Below the pieces are notes generated by a model. It saw only the letters and a program-made list of their open reading frames with translations, was not told the DNA's origin and did no database searches. Below, in pieces: positions 25,220-34,936 of a DNA stretch of 64,000 nt; the stretch's first letter is position 1; each line of letters begins with the position of its first letter. The DNA is from Dehalococcoidia bacterium (GTDB lineage: Bacteria; Chloroflexota; Dehalococcoidia; Lucifugimonadales; Lucifugimonadaceae): NCBI GenBank assembly GCA_028285005.1, contig JANQQP010000007.1, forward strand, positions 62,001-126,000, read 5' to 3'. The position numbers and the translations under genes are program-made.

Positions 25220-26065
25220 ATGCCGTTCTCCATATTTCGTCGGGCCAGAGTCGATGTAACGCTGTCGATTGACGGTGAGCCTTTCTTGCCCGGAGGCGTT
25301 ATCAGAGGCAGCGTGAACCTGAATTCGGACCGGAACGTCGAGGTGAGGGAAGGGGCCGTTTCGCTGGAATGCGTCGAGCGATATTGGAAGAACGAGTACG
25401 ACCCCGGCACGAAGTCGACACGGCCAAAAGAGAAGTCCAGGAAGCTGGTGCATCTAAGCGAACGGTTACTAGACGACGCCACTGTTCGTTCGGGTGTGCC
25501 GATGAACGAGGAGTTCGAGTTTGCGATTCCGGAAGACGCTTACCGGAGCGTGAATGGCGAAGTGGTGCGGATCAGATGGGAGGTGAAGGTCTCACTGGAT
25601 GTGCCGGGTGCCAGGGACGTTCATGTGACCGAGGAGATTATCGTTTCGCCGCCTGCCGAGTCCGTAGAGCCCCAGCCGCTAATGATTGAGACGTCATTCG
25701 GGGACTGCGGCGCTCGCATCGAGGCGGAGGATGACCGGTTCAGGCTGGGCGACGCAGTAAGCGGCCGCATGAGGGTAGATGCGGTCGAGGACTGCGAGTA
25801 CAGCGAAGTGAGGTTCGAGCTCGTTCGAGAAGAGAGAGCGGGCGACAAGAAATGGGAAAAGACTGTGCAGCGACTGGATCTGGAGTCGGATGCGCGCTTC
25901 CGGTCTGGCCTGAGCCGCGAGTGGCGGTTCGAGGTGGCTGTCCCGACCGAGATGGTGCCGAGCGTTGCCATCTCCGATTCGAAGGTGAGATGGCTACTGC
26001 GAGGGATCCTGGCTCGCAGCCGCAGGCGTGACCACACGGTCGAGGCGGAGATAACCGTAGTCTGA
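25220..26065 (+). CDS. Arrestin-like / Spo0M-type protein
   Basis: The 281-residue protein is built of two beta-sandwich halves. The N-terminal half has VDVTLSIDGEPFLPGGVIRGSVNLNSDRNVEVREGAVSLECVERY and a later SGVPMNEEFEFAIPEDAY; the C-terminal half starts IEAEDDRFRLGDAVSGRMRVDA. This pattern, a strand, then F-x-P-G-x-x-I-x-G-x-V, is typical of arrestin-fold and Spo0M-like proteins, which act as cytosolic adaptors. No signal peptide is seen. It stands alone between two leftward genes. Confidence 0.65.
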   Translation: MPFSIFRRARVDVTLSIDGEPFLPGGVIRGSVNLNSDRNVEVREGAVSLECVERYWKNEYDPGTKSTRPKEKSRKLVHLSERLLDDATVRSGVPMNEEFEFAIPEDAYRSVNGEVVRIRWEVKVSLDVPGARDVHVTEEIIVSPPAESVEPQPLMIETSFGDCGARIEAEDDRFRLGDAVSGRMRVDAVEDCEYSEVRFELVREERAGDKKWEKTVQRLDLESDARFRSGLSREWRFEVAVPTEMVPSVAISDSKVRWLLRGILARSRRRDHTVEAEITVV

Positions 26066-26083
26066 GATTGGTGGGATTCCGGT

Positions 26084-26890
26084 TTACCGGACGGTGATTG
26101 AGCCGTTCGAACTGCGCGCCGTCAGCTCTGCGTCTCCTTCGCCAATCGTGCCCTCAAGGTGACTACGGCCCGACGATGTGACCAGTATCGGGAAGTCAGA
26201 ACTGACGCTGCCATTGGACGTTGAACCGTCGAAGACAATGCTGGCGTTGTCATCGAGGTCGATGGTCACCGAGCCGTTCGAGGTCTGCATGTCGTTCTCG
26301 CTGCCACTGACAAGCTGACCGGTGAAACGGATGCTGCCGTTGGAGGTCTTAAGATCAGCCGAGCCCGTGAAGTCGGTCACCTCGATGGCTCCGTTACTGG
26401 TCTCGACCTCCAACTCGCCTTGCAGGCCTTCGACGGTGACGCGGCCGTTGGATGTCCTGATATTGGCTCCGGCTTCGAAGTTGCGCACCTCGACCGCGCC
26501 GTTGCTGGTGCGCAAGATCAGTTCGGATGTGGACGGAGCGCTGATCTCCACCTCCGCTGACGGCGATCTGCCAATCGTGGTGCCAACGCGGTTCGCCTTG
26601 ACCTGGATGTCGTCGCCGAACTGCTCTGCGCTGTATTCGAGCCTGTCTGCTCGCTTGAGTGTCGCCTGGACGCGCACTGAGTTTGAATCAGACGGAGTCA
26701 CGGTGATGCGGCCGTTGAAGGTCTCGACATCGAGCGTTACCGGGCCGCTCACCTGGAAGGTCTGGTCCCGTTCTTCGATCGGCTCGTTAGAGCCCAGCTC
26801 ATCGCAGGCCGTGGCGAAGAGTAGGAGAGGGAGAACGGCGAGCAGTACCGCTCTGCCGGTTGATGATCTGAGTGTTGAGATACCGGTCAT
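26084..26890 (-). CDS. DUF4097-type beta-helical lipoprotein
   Basis: The 268-residue protein has a signal peptide ending in FATAC (Cys29) and then a repetitive beta domain. The unit TSNGxIxVxxFxGxxxLx recurs about six times (for example RTSNGAVEVRNFEAGANI, ETSNGAIEVTDFTGSADL). Such DUF4097-like proteins fold into a right-handed beta-helix and are often called putative adhesins. ATG 26890 begins the signal peptide; the longer open frame to 27010 overlaps the neighbouring MFS gene and was not used. Envelope-located; function unknown. Confidence 0.8.
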   Translation of the reverse strand: MTGISTLRSSTGRAVLLAVLPLLLFATACDELGSNEPIEERDQTFQVSGPVTLDVETFNGRITVTPSDSNSVRVQATLKRADRLEYSAEQFGDDIQVKANRVGTTIGRSPSAEVEISAPSTSELILRTSNGAVEVRNFEAGANIRTSNGRVTVEGLQGELEVETSNGAIEVTDFTGSADLKTSNGSIRFTGQLVSGSENDMQTSNGSVTIDLDDNASIVFDGSTSNGSVSSDFPILVTSSGRSHLEGTIGEGDAELTARSSNGSITVR

Positions 26891-26978
26891 GACCGCTTCG
26901 TTTCTTGAGATTTCGAGGCCTGCGAATCGGAGTCGGGAGTCGAGGTTTTTCGCGGTCAATAGTTTAGAGGAGCGACTG

Positions 26979-28286
26979 TTACGGCGGAGAACGGGCTGGC
27001 GTGTCGCCATCCTCCGGCGTCTCCTCGTAGCGGTATCTGCGCACTCCGGGAATTAGCCACCAGATCAGGCCGACTACCACCAGAGAGACGACACCGCCGA
27101 CGACCATCGTCGCTCCGGCTCCTATGGCTCCCGCCACCAGTCCCACTTCGAGTTGGCCGATGTGGTTCGCACCCATCGCTGCGAAGGAGTGAGCGCTGCT
27201 GGCTCGGCCGAGCAGGGCGTCGGGCGTTGTGAGCTGCACGACCGCCTGGCGCATCGTCATTCCAATGGCGTCGACAAGGCCGAGCGAGCCGACGATGATC
27301 AGTCCGACCCAGAAGATTGGGTTCAGGCCGAATGCCAGCAGCAGCACTGCGTAGAGCAACGTCGCCACCAGCACGATGCGGCCCTTGTAACGCCAGCGCC
27401 CCGTGAAGAAGACGACGAAGCTGCCGATGGCACCTCCGAGTGCGTTGGCTGAGCCGAGTGCCGCCGTTCCCTGCGCTCCTCGCCCGTAAAGGCCTTCGGA
27501 GAAGACCGGGAACAGCTCGCGGTAGAAGCTGACGATCGTGACGCCGATGTCGAGCAGGTATAGGCCCGGCAAGATGCGGTGGTTGCGTACGAACCGGAAG
27601 CCTTCTTTGAGCGAGGCGAGTGTGACGCGTCGTGCGCCGCCGTCGGGTTGTCCAGACGCACGGATCAGCAGCGGAGTGAGGAAGCTGAGGCCCGCGATGA
27701 CAGTGGCCACAAAGAAGGTGAAGGTCGCGCCCGGACCCGAGTAGAGCACTCCCCACGCAAGTGGCGCTCCGATGCCCGCCACCTGGAACGATGCGGTCTG
27801 GACAGTGACGCCGTTCGTCAGGTACCGGCGGGGCAACACTCGAGGCAGCATGGCCGGCCGGGCCGAGTTGCCGAGCATGTTGAAGATACCGACAAGGCCC
27901 GTCACGACGAAGATGTGCCAGATAGCGAGGGTGTCGGTGAACGACAGGGCCGTCAGGACAGCCAGCGAGATGAAGGAGGCCGACTGCGTCAGCGCCATCA
28001 GCTTCTTACGGTCCACGACGTCTGCGAGCGCGCCGCCGTAGATGACCGCGGGCATCTGCAGCAGCTGGACCGCTCCAAGGCCTCCGAGCAAGAAGAAGGC
28101 GTCGTCAAGGCCGGCAGTGTTGTCGGTGATCCACTGACCGCTGGTGATGAGCCGCAGACGCATGGCGATCATCATCGTGATGCCGCTGAGCCACAGGAAG
28201 GTGAAGTCTGCGAAGAAGAATGAGGACCACGGCCTGACGGGCTTGCGCGCTGATTCGGCTGATTCGGTTACCGAGTTGTCTGGCAA
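26979..28286 (-). CDS. MFS transporter (EntS/MFS_3-like)
   Basis: The 435-residue protein has about 12 transmembrane segments and the MFS signature between segments 2 and 3 (GGALADVVDRKKLM). It resembles the MFS_3 group with the enterobactin exporter EntS and macrolide-type exporters, so drug or small-molecule export by proton antiport is likely. TTG 28286 is the apparent start, with GGAAAG just upstream. It lies 88 bp from the DUF4097 gene downstream and 129 bp from the thioredoxin-like gene upstream, all leftward, so the three may form one transcription unit. Confidence 0.88.
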   Translation of the reverse strand: MPDNSVTESAESARKPVRPWSSFFFADFTFLWLSGITMMIAMRLRLITSGQWITDNTAGLDDAFFLLGGLGAVQLLQMPAVIYGGALADVVDRKKLMALTQSASFISLAVLTALSFTDTLAIWHIFVVTGLVGIFNMLGNSARPAMLPRVLPRRYLTNGVTVQTASFQVAGIGAPLAWGVLYSGPGATFTFFVATVIAGLSFLTPLLIRASGQPDGGARRVTLASLKEGFRFVRNHRILPGLYLLDIGVTIVSFYRELFPVFSEGLYGRGAQGTAALGSANALGGAIGSFVVFFTGRWRYKGRIVLVATLLYAVLLLAFGLNPIFWVGLIIVGSLGLVDAIGMTMRQAVVQLTTPDALLGRASSAHSFAAMGANHIGQLEVGLVAGAIGAGATMVVGGVVSLVVVGLIWWLIPGVRRYRYEETPEDGDTPARSPP

Positions 28287-28415
28287 GCTTTCCGGCTTCG
28301 TGCAGTGGTTGGAGGGCTGGAAGGGCCCCAGTGGCGCTGCATATCAGTTGAATCGCGGCGAAGGACTGGGACGGCGGAATGGTAGCAGGGCGCAGAGCGG
28401 CTGGACGACGGAGCC

Positions 28416-28955
28416 TTACAATCCTGCGTGGGCGTCGATCAGCTCGTTGATCCGGCGGCGCAGGGGGCCTGACGATATCGCGCCCGGCCAGTCGTCAACG
28501 ATCTCACCGCTCGGCAGCACGAAGTAGGTGGCGGGCAATCCGTTCAGATTGAAGTCATTGAGGATGCTGGAGCTCGTTGAGTTACCGGCCGGATATGTGA
28601 CGCCTGTCTCTCGCAGCAGTCCGATGCCATGCGAGATCTCGCCAAGCCCGAAGAACGGGCCGACGTCCACGCCGAGCATCACAATGTCTTCCCTGTGCTC
28701 CTCCCAGGCCCCCTCGAGAGTCGGCATCTCAGCCCGGCAAGGAGGGCAGAGGCCGCCCCAGAAGTTGAGGACCACCGGCTTTCCCTGGTCGAGCACCGCC
28801 TGGTAGCTGGTCTCACGCCCTTCGAGAACTCCACCCGACTGGTATGTGTCGATGCCGAAGTCCCCGCCTTCGCCGCGTGATCCAGAGCAGGCAACGGCGG
28901 CGATTGACAGCAGGGCGAGGACGACGAGCAGTGGGACGAGATTGCGGTTCGGCAT
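28416..28955 (-). CDS. TlpA/ResA-like thioredoxin lipoprotein
   Basis: The 179-residue protein has a signal peptide ending in AVAC (Cys23) and a thioredoxin-fold domain with the redox motif Cys70-Pro-Pro-Cys73 in NFWGGLCPPCRAEMP and the cis-Pro loop in GLPATYFV. TlpA/ResA-type proteins reduce disulfides outside the membrane, for example in cytochrome c maturation or redox repair of exported proteins. GGAG lies 9 bases upstream of ATG 28955. It diverges from the SDR gene across a 252-bp gap. Confidence 0.92.
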   Translation of the reverse strand: MPNRNLVPLLVVLALLSIAAVACSGSRGEGGDFGIDTYQSGGVLEGRETSYQAVLDQGKPVVLNFWGGLCPPCRAEMPTLEGAWEEHREDIVMLGVDVGPFFGLGEISHGIGLLRETGVTYPAGNSTSSSILNDFNLNGLPATYFVLPSGEIVDDWPGAISSGPLRRRINELIDAHAGL

Positions 28956-29207
28956 CGCTAAGAGCTCCGTGGAGCGGTGGTTTCTTTACATGGGGCCGGG
29001 AACACGAGTGTGACTGTCCCCCTGAGCCTCACACTCCGGCCTGAAGTCTCAGATGCCAGTTAAGGGCGAATCGGTTCGATGTGTTGCCGCTGATGCTCCC
29101 TCTACCGGGTTCATCGATGCCCGTCTTTCTGTGGTGCTATGCTGCGCTTCGGCATGGCGTGCTGAGATGCGGATTAGGCTAAACACAACACTAACAGGCG
29201 GCTAGAT

Positions 29208-30020
29208 ATGGGCGAGTTCGATGGAAAGAGCGTCATCGTAACCGGAGGCGCGCTCGGCATTGGCGGCGCGGCGTCACTGGCGTTTGCGAGAGAGGGCGCG
29301 AACGTGACGGTGATGGACGTGAATGTGGCAGCTGGCGAGGAGACCGTTTCGAAGATGGATGAGCTGTCGGGCAGGGGCCAGTTCGTTGAGGCAGACGCTG
29401 GAACCGCGGAGGGCTGCAAGAAGACTGTCGATGCTGCAGCCAACGCTTTCGGCGGTGTCGATGTGCTCTTCAACAACGTCGGCATCCAGCCGCCATCATC
29501 GTATGTCGACGCCGTCGAGCTTCCCGAGGCTGACTGGGACCGCATCATCAATGTGAACCTGAAGAGCCGCTTCCTGATGGCCAAGTACAGCATCCCGCAC
29601 ATGCGCAGAGCGGGCGGCGGCGTGATCATCAGTTCGGCCAGCGTGCAGGGACGGCAATCTATGCCGGGAGTGTCGGCCTATGCGGCGAGCAAGGGCGGCG
29701 ACCTCTCGCTGATGCGGCAGCTTTCGCTGGATTTCGCGAAGGACAACATCCGTGTGCTGGCCGTGAACCCCGGAACGATCAACACGCCGATGGTCCACAA
29801 CGCCAGCGGAGTTTCAGGCGCAGAGCTGGAAGCAGCGCTTGTGGACTATGGGAAGGACCATCCGATCGGCCGGGTTGGCCAGCCCGAGGAGATCGCAGAG
29901 GTCGTCCTGTTCCTGGCGAGCGACCGTGCTGGCTTTATGACAGGCGAGAGCGTGACTGTGGACGGAGGAATGATGGCCAAGGGCGCCTGGGCAGGTGGCG
30001 CTGGGGCGGATCTGGATTAG
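29208..30020 (+). CDS. SDR-family oxidoreductase
   Basis: The 270-residue enzyme is a classical short-chain dehydrogenase: VTGGALGIGGAAS for NAD(P) binding, NNVGI, and the catalytic Ser145, Tyr158 and Lys162 (YAASK). The acidic Asp37 after the second strand (VMDVN) suggests NAD preference. It probably oxidises a hydroxyl group of a small substrate. GGCGG lies upstream of ATG 29208. No operon partner is visible. Confidence 0.93.
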   Translation: MGEFDGKSVIVTGGALGIGGAASLAFAREGANVTVMDVNVAAGEETVSKMDELSGRGQFVEADAGTAEGCKKTVDAAANAFGGVDVLFNNVGIQPPSSYVDAVELPEADWDRIINVNLKSRFLMAKYSIPHMRRAGGGVIISSASVQGRQSMPGVSAYAASKGGDLSLMRQLSLDFAKDNIRVLAVNPGTINTPMVHNASGVSGAELEAALVDYGKDHPIGRVGQPEEIAEVVLFLASDRAGFMTGESVTVDGGMMAKGAWAGGAGADLD

Positions 30021-30352
30021 TTGGCGCTCTCCCGTTCTTCAGTGCACCGGGGAACTGAAACCCACTGGTAACACCGTCGAAATTCCCGGTGACTACATTG
30101 ACTGAAGCCGGGGAGTCGAAGGGGGCTGCACCCGGCGCCAATTTTTCTCCACTGCCCAGCGAGGGAGTCGCACATGGCACCGGCAGTTCTGGTCAAGCAT
30201 GTTTCCGCATCGCCCGGGCCGGTCGCCAGGCGCGACGACGAGAAGCTGAAGCTCCTGCGCATTCTGCGCAACAAACGCTCTTGAGCGACCTATTCGCCTA
30301 CGCTGCGTCGGATAGTTGCCCGGCCGAGCGAGTTCTGTGATCAGACCTGACG
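30021..30352. other. Intergenic gap without a supported gene
   Basis: The 332-bp gap lies between the SDR gene and the leftward small hypothetical. It holds an imperfect hairpin with arms near 30043-30052 (CACCGGGGAA) and 30080-30088 (TTCCCGGTG), which could end SDR transcription. An 83-codon open frame at 30089-30340 has no ribosome site and low-complexity composition, and was not called. No known riboswitch consensus was recognised. Confidence 0.5.
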
Positions 30353-30613
30353 TCAGTTCCGATCGTCGACTGCAAACCCCAGCTTTCGCTCGACCTCTTC
30401 GACTACTTCTGGAATGCCGCCTTCGAATGAGACGGAGATGACGTTTGAGAGCGTGTAAAAGGTCGTAGGATTGGAGAGGTAGAATCCTGGGTTTTCACCC
30501 GAGTATGCTTTCCCAAGCAGCGCTACTACTACGAGGTTTTCAGCTAATCCGTGCACGACGTGTTGCCGACTGCCAGCAACCGTGGTGACCGTGTAAGTCG
30601 TCGCTTCGGCCAT
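30353..30613 (-). CDS. Small conserved-looking hypothetical protein
   Basis: The 86-residue protein begins MAEATTYTVTTVAGSRQHVVHGLAENLVVV and ends in an amphipathic helix (VVEEVERKLGFAVDD). Composition is balanced and the gene is followed by a normal stop, so it is probably real. The alternation of short strands and a final helix suggests a small alpha/beta fold. It is not recognised. It follows the TfoX-like gene by 25 bp and is likely cotranscribed with it. Confidence 0.6.
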   Translation of the reverse strand: MAEATTYTVTTVAGSRQHVVHGLAENLVVVALLGKAYSGENPGFYLSNPTTFYTLSNVISVSFEGGIPEVVEEVERKLGFAVDDRN

Positions 30614-30638
30614 CTGCCTAGTTCCTCTAAAAGTCCTA

Positions 30639-31019
30639 CTACTTCTTCTTGCGAGCCTTTTTCTTCTTGGCGGGCAGGGTGCTGGTGAAGCCGGTGGCCC
30701 GCTCGACCCATTCGACGAGCTCTCCGTCTTCGGCGATCTTGTCGGCGTTCAGGAAGACGTACTCGCGCATCGGGCGGCCTCCCATCGGATCGAAGCTCTC
30801 AGCCTCGCCACTCTCGATCAGCGAGCCCGCTTCCTCCTGGCCGGTGCGAACCATGATCCCATCGCCCCACACACCGGCGACCATCTGCTCATTCGAGTCG
30901 AGGAACCATGAGCTGGTGCCGAACATCTTCTTTCGATGAAGCGGCAGTGCAGCGACGAGGCCGTCGATGCGCTCCTCCAGCTCTTTGTCCATCTCGGGCC
31001 ACTTGTCTGATGCAGGCAT
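30639..31019 (-). CDS. TfoX N-terminal domain protein
   Basis: The 126-residue protein has the TfoX/Sxy N-terminal domain pattern: KKMFGTSSWFLDSNEQMVAGVWGDGIMVRTG, then FDPMGGRPMREYVFLN. In gamma-proteobacteria TfoX regulates competence, but isolated N-terminal-domain proteins are widespread with unknown role. The C-terminus is a run of Lys and Arg (KKKKARKKK), which could bind nucleic acid. The C-terminal TfoX domain is absent. Confidence 0.85.
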   Translation of the reverse strand: MPASDKWPEMDKELEERIDGLVAALPLHRKKMFGTSSWFLDSNEQMVAGVWGDGIMVRTGQEEAGSLIESGEAESFDPMGGRPMREYVFLNADKIAEDGELVEWVERATGFTSTLPAKKKKARKKK

Positions 31020-31351
31020 AGCTCTGTCCGTTCGTCGCGAAGCTGAAATCCGCCAGTTCGGGGGAAGTCGGGCCGGGCGGCCATGCTCAAACGACGTTTC
31101 CCGTGGCCCCGAATCGACCGCCGTATCGGGGACGATTTCATGACTGGCAGACCACGGCCGATAGTAACAGGGTGGTCACGACGCGGTGGTCGTTTGTCGC
31201 AAACTGCCTGACGGCAGGTGCGTCAGCCAGTTTGGGCGAACTATTGCGGTCGCTACCCAGTAGTTACAAGTGGTGATTCCCATGTGACAGCCTGCCGTTT
31301 CGCCAACACTGGAGGCATGACTATTGAGCGTTCCGCCCGGCGAGACCGCAC
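31020..31351. other. Intergenic gap without a supported gene
   Basis: This 332-bp gap separates divergent genes (TfoX-like leftward, histidine kinase rightward) and must hold both promoters. A small hairpin CTGCC, TGAC, GGCAG lies near 31205. No coding sequence or repeat module is seen. Confidence 0.5.
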
Positions 31352-32890
31352 ATGAACCAGGCCCTGTACCGTCGTTTCACGCTGACGCTGGTATTTGTGG
31401 CGGGCTCGGCGCTGCTACTGGTTGGCGCCGGTTTTGCCGCCGATTTGATCGGCAAGAACGTGGCTGAGTCGTCGACGATACGGATCGAGACCGAGCTGGC
31501 AGAGGCGGATGCTGCACGCATAGCCCAAGACATAGAGGAACTGTTAGCGGGACTGGACCGGCAACTGGGTTTCGCCTACCTGGAGATGACTTCCCAGGTG
31601 CCCGACGCGCGAACCCGCCTTCAATTGCTGGTCGACGCCAACATCCTGGACTCCCAGTTCGACTCAATCGACTTCTATCACCTTGAGTTGTACGGATCTT
31701 CTGGCGAGTCCTTCTGGGAGATGGGTCCGGACCAGGGCATCGTGTTCAACCAGATGGGCTTCGAAACGGCCATGACTGGTGAGTCCGCATCATGGCTCGA
31801 CAGAGGAGTGACCGTCCACGGTCCGGGCGGCGTCGGATCGCGGCGCGACCTGCTCGAAAGCATGATTCCTCTCTATTTCAAGGACGAAGTCGGCGTCGAG
31901 CTAGTCCTGCACCACGCCGTCGACGTCACAGACACACTGGAGAGCAATGTCCTTGCCACGCGGGCGGATGTTTGGAACTCCGTGATGATCCTGCTCGGCG
32001 CTCTTCTGGGTGTGCTTGCGCTGTTCGTGCTGGTACTGGACCTGAAGATTTCGAAGCGGATCGAGGTTGCTACCGAATTGAGAGACCGGGAGGAGTTGGA
32101 GCGAGCAAATATAGAGCTGCAACGCATGGATGAGATGAAGACCAACTTCCTGAGCAGCCTTTCGCACGAGCTTAAGACTCCGCTGGCCGCGATTCTCGGG
32201 TTCGCTCGCATATTGAGAAGCAACAAGCGACAGAATCTGGAGGTTTCGCAGATCGAGCAGCTTGAGGTGATCACCAGGAACGGAACTCGGCTGGATGTGC
32301 TGATCAACGACCTTCACGACCTTTCGAGAATCCAGTCCGGAAGGGTGAAGCTGCTCATAGAGGAGGTTGAGCTAAAGACGCTTGTCGAGAGCGTGGCTCT
32401 CAGCTTTGCGACGGTCCTGCAGGGCTCGCAGCAGTCGATGGTCCTGAAGACGGACCATGATCCGGTGTGGCTGAAGATAGATCAGACCCGTGTGTCGCAG
32501 GTGCTGAGCAATCTAATCAGCAACGCCTCGAAATACTCTCCAAATGGGAGCACGATCACCGTTTCATCCAAGCGCGATGGTGATTCCGCCTCCATAACAG
32601 TCGAGGACCAGGGCCAGGGGATTCATTTGAGGGACCAGGAGAACCTGTTCAAGCTGTTCTACCGCACTCCTGAAGCGCTTAATTCGTCGACTCACGGCAC
32701 AGGGATCGGCCTCTATGTGACTAAGCAGATCGTTGAGCTACACGACGGTGAGATCGACCTGGTGAGCGTTCCGCTAAAGGGAACGAAGGTGACTGTGACG
32801 CTGTTCGGGGCTATGAGCGTTCCGAGTGATCCCAAGCGGTCCGGCCAGAGGTTTACGAATGTTCTCGATGACCTTGCAGAGGCAAGTTGA
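31352..32890 (+). CDS. Sensor histidine kinase with extracytoplasmic domain
   Basis: The 512-residue kinase has a transmembrane segment at about residues 9-30, an extracytoplasmic domain of about 170 residues, a second transmembrane segment at about 208-230, HisKA with His272 in LSHELKTPL, and HATPase (LSNLISNASKY, DQGQGI, GTGIGLYVTK). Its partner is the receiver-only protein that starts 16 bp downstream. The kinase core resembles that of 13717-15285, which points to a shared origin. Confidence 0.92.
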   Translation: MNQALYRRFTLTLVFVAGSALLLVGAGFAADLIGKNVAESSTIRIETELAEADAARIAQDIEELLAGLDRQLGFAYLEMTSQVPDARTRLQLLVDANILDSQFDSIDFYHLELYGSSGESFWEMGPDQGIVFNQMGFETAMTGESASWLDRGVTVHGPGGVGSRRDLLESMIPLYFKDEVGVELVLHHAVDVTDTLESNVLATRADVWNSVMILLGALLGVLALFVLVLDLKISKRIEVATELRDREELERANIELQRMDEMKTNFLSSLSHELKTPLAAILGFARILRSNKRQNLEVSQIEQLEVITRNGTRLDVLINDLHDLSRIQSGRVKLLIEEVELKTLVESVALSFATVLQGSQQSMVLKTDHDPVWLKIDQTRVSQVLSNLISNASKYSPNGSTITVSSKRDGDSASITVEDQGQGIHLRDQENLFKLFYRTPEALNSSTHGTGIGLYVTKQIVELHDGEIDLVSVPLKGTKVTVTLFGAMSVPSDPKRSGQRFTNVLDDLAEAS

Positions 32891-32906
32891 GGAGGGGGAA
32901 GAGGTG

Positions 32907-33296
32907 ATGTCAAAGGTCAAAGTACTGGTTGTAGACGATGAGATGGATGTGCGATCGCTGATGGTGATCGTGCTGGAGGGCGCAGGATTCAAGGTTTCGG
33001 AGATGGAGTCCGGCGCCGGCATCATGGAGAAGGTCGCTCAGCTTCAGCCCGATGTGATTGTCCTGGATATAACTATGCCTGCCGTGAACGGTCTAGTGGC
33101 CCTGGAGCAGCTCAAGAAGGATCCGGCAACGGCTGGGATTCCAGTCTTGATCGCGTCGGCGCAAGGCCGGAAGAGCACCATGCTCGAGGCGAAGCGGCTG
33201 GGAGCGACCGATTTCATGGTGAAGCCGTGGGTTGACGGTGAGTTGGAGTGGCGTGTGCAGGAATGCCTGAACCGGGCCCGGGAGCAGACCGCGTAG
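32907..33296 (+). CDS. Single-domain response regulator
   Basis: The 129-residue protein is a receiver domain alone: acidic pocket VVDDE, phospho-acceptor Asp54 in VIVLDITMP, and Lys in FMVKPW. It has no output domain, so it acts by protein contact or as a phosphorelay step, in the CheY or Spo0F manner. ATG 32907 was chosen for the strong GGAGGGGGAAGAGGTG leader; the frame is open from 32826. It is probably phosphorylated by the kinase just upstream. Confidence 0.9.
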   Translation: MSKVKVLVVDDEMDVRSLMVIVLEGAGFKVSEMESGAGIMEKVAQLQPDVIVLDITMPAVNGLVALEQLKKDPATAGIPVLIASAQGRKSTMLEAKRLGATDFMVKPWVDGELEWRVQECLNRAREQTA

Positions 33297-33371
33297 GCAG
33301 GGCCGCCACAAGCGCTCGTTCGTATGTCCCTGTGACACGGGTCAGTTATGATTGACTGACGAGGGACCGAT

Positions 33372-34829
33372 ATGAGCAACGCCGGCCTGTTCTCCCGCCT
33401 CTGGCACCGCCCGCCGGGTTCACTCGCTGCGGTGCGGCTATTAGCTGCGTTCGCCCTCATCGCCGCCGGCGGCCTCTCTCTTCTCGCAGGTTCCAGCATA
33501 GCTCAGGCGCAATCTGACGAACCCCTTGTCCGGGTCGTTGAGCTCGACGCCACAATCGACATCGTCTCCGCGCGCTATCTGAAAGGCGCCATCACCAACG
33601 CCAACAACGATGGCGCCGAGCTGATAATCATCGAACTCGACACGCCCGGCGGAACACTCGACAGCACGCGGGACATGGTGACCGCCATCCTGGAGTCGGA
33701 CGTTCCCGTCGCGGTCTTCGTGTCACCTGAGGGCGCGCAGGCCGCCTCCGCAGGCACCTTCATCTCGGCGGCTTCCGGCTTCCTGGCAATGGCTCCGGCC
33801 ACGAACATCGGTGCGGCGTCGCCGGTGGACGGCTCAGGCGGCGACCTGCCGGACACGTTGGAAAGCAAAGTCACGCAGGACACCGCAGCGTTCATCAGGT
33901 CGATTGCCGAAGAGCGCGGACGCAACGTCTCAGCCCTCGAAGACACGGTGCTGACCGCGGCCTCCTATTCGGCGTCGGAAGCTGTGGACCTGGACATCGC
34001 AGATATCGTCGTCAGAGATATTGATGAGCTGCTTGAGGCGATCGACGGCCGTTCCGTCCCAGTATTCGATGGCTCAGTCACCGTAAACACGACGAACGCT
34101 CAGGTTGATCGCGTGGGAATGTCACTCATCGACCGCGTGATCAGCTTCATTGCCAACCCGAACATCGCCTTCCTGCTGATCTCGCTGGGCACGGTTGGCC
34201 TGATCGTTGAACTCTGGAATCCCGGACTGTTCATTCCGGGCACGCTGGGCGTCGCGTTCCTTGCGCTCGGGTGGGTCGGCGTTGGAAATCTCGACTTCTC
34301 ATGGGCGGGCGTAATCTTCCTCGCACTCGCCATCGTGCTGTTCGTGCTGGAGGCTCAAAACCCCGGCGTCAGCTACTTTGGCATTGCCGGTGGCGTGGCA
34401 TTAATCATTGGCGGAGTGTTCCTGGTGAGCGGGTTTACGGACCCGAACCTGCCAGGAGGCACTCAGACCGTCAGCCTCTGGGTCCTTGGCATCTTTGGTG
34501 GTTCAGTCATCGCATTCGTGCTCTGGCTATCGTGGCAGGTGCGACAGGCTGCCAAATCACCGTTATGGGTCAGTGAGGGCGCCACGTCGGGTGTAATAGG
34601 CCAGCAGGCGCTGGTGACGGCAGATCTCGACCCCGAGGGTGAGGTGCATGTCGGCGGAGAGTTCTGGTCCGCTGAGATTGCTAATGCCGAGTTCCTGCAG
34701 CCGGGAACCGTCATCAAGAAGGGCGATCACGTGAGGGTGGACCGGATAGACGGCGTGAAGCTGATTGTGAAGCCCTTGAGAGGCGGCTTGTCGACTCCGG
34801 GCGACGATAGCGCCCCTGCCAGCGTGTAG
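33372..34829 (+). CDS. NfeD-family membrane-bound serine protease
   Basis: The 485-residue protein has a signal peptide (to about residue 40), a ClpP-class protease domain with IIELDTPGGTLDSTRDMV and the nucleophile loop SAGTFISAAS plus a Lys downstream (ESKVTQDTAAF), four to five transmembrane segments (about 255-395), and a C-terminal OB-fold NfeD domain (GVIGQQALVTADLDPEGEVHVGGEFWSAE). The long NfeD form pairs with slipins and is thought to cleave membrane protein segments in quality control. The slipin gene follows 107 bp downstream, as expected. Confidence 0.92.
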   Translation: MSNAGLFSRLWHRPPGSLAAVRLLAAFALIAAGGLSLLAGSSIAQAQSDEPLVRVVELDATIDIVSARYLKGAITNANNDGAELIIIELDTPGGTLDSTRDMVTAILESDVPVAVFVSPEGAQAASAGTFISAASGFLAMAPATNIGAASPVDGSGGDLPDTLESKVTQDTAAFIRSIAEERGRNVSALEDTVLTAASYSASEAVDLDIADIVVRDIDELLEAIDGRSVPVFDGSVTVNTTNAQVDRVGMSLIDRVISFIANPNIAFLLISLGTVGLIVELWNPGLFIPGTLGVAFLALGWVGVGNLDFSWAGVIFLALAIVLFVLEAQNPGVSYFGIAGGVALIIGGVFLVSGFTDPNLPGGTQTVSLWVLGIFGGSVIAFVLWLSWQVRQAAKSPLWVSEGATSGVIGQQALVTADLDPEGEVHVGGEFWSAEIANAEFLQPGTVIKKGDHVRVDRIDGVKLIVKPLRGGLSTPGDDSAPASV

Positions 34830-34936
34830 ACTGCGGCAACCAGTGACGAATTCGCCGGGCGAGCGCCTGGCTGGGTGAATGAGCCAGCTAACGGCTCGAC
34901 GAGTCTGTGTAGCGCAAGAAGGACGGAGACTGCGAT

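Noticed and set aside
30043..30130. Cobalamin-type riboswitch after the SDR gene
   Set aside because: Some GGGGAAC and GCCGGGGAGTC segments recall the consensus, but order and spacing do not fit on either strand and no B12-related gene follows.
30089..30340. 83-residue open frame after the SDR gene
   Set aside because: No ribosome site and low-complexity Ala/Arg/Ser composition. It was described only as an intergenic gap.
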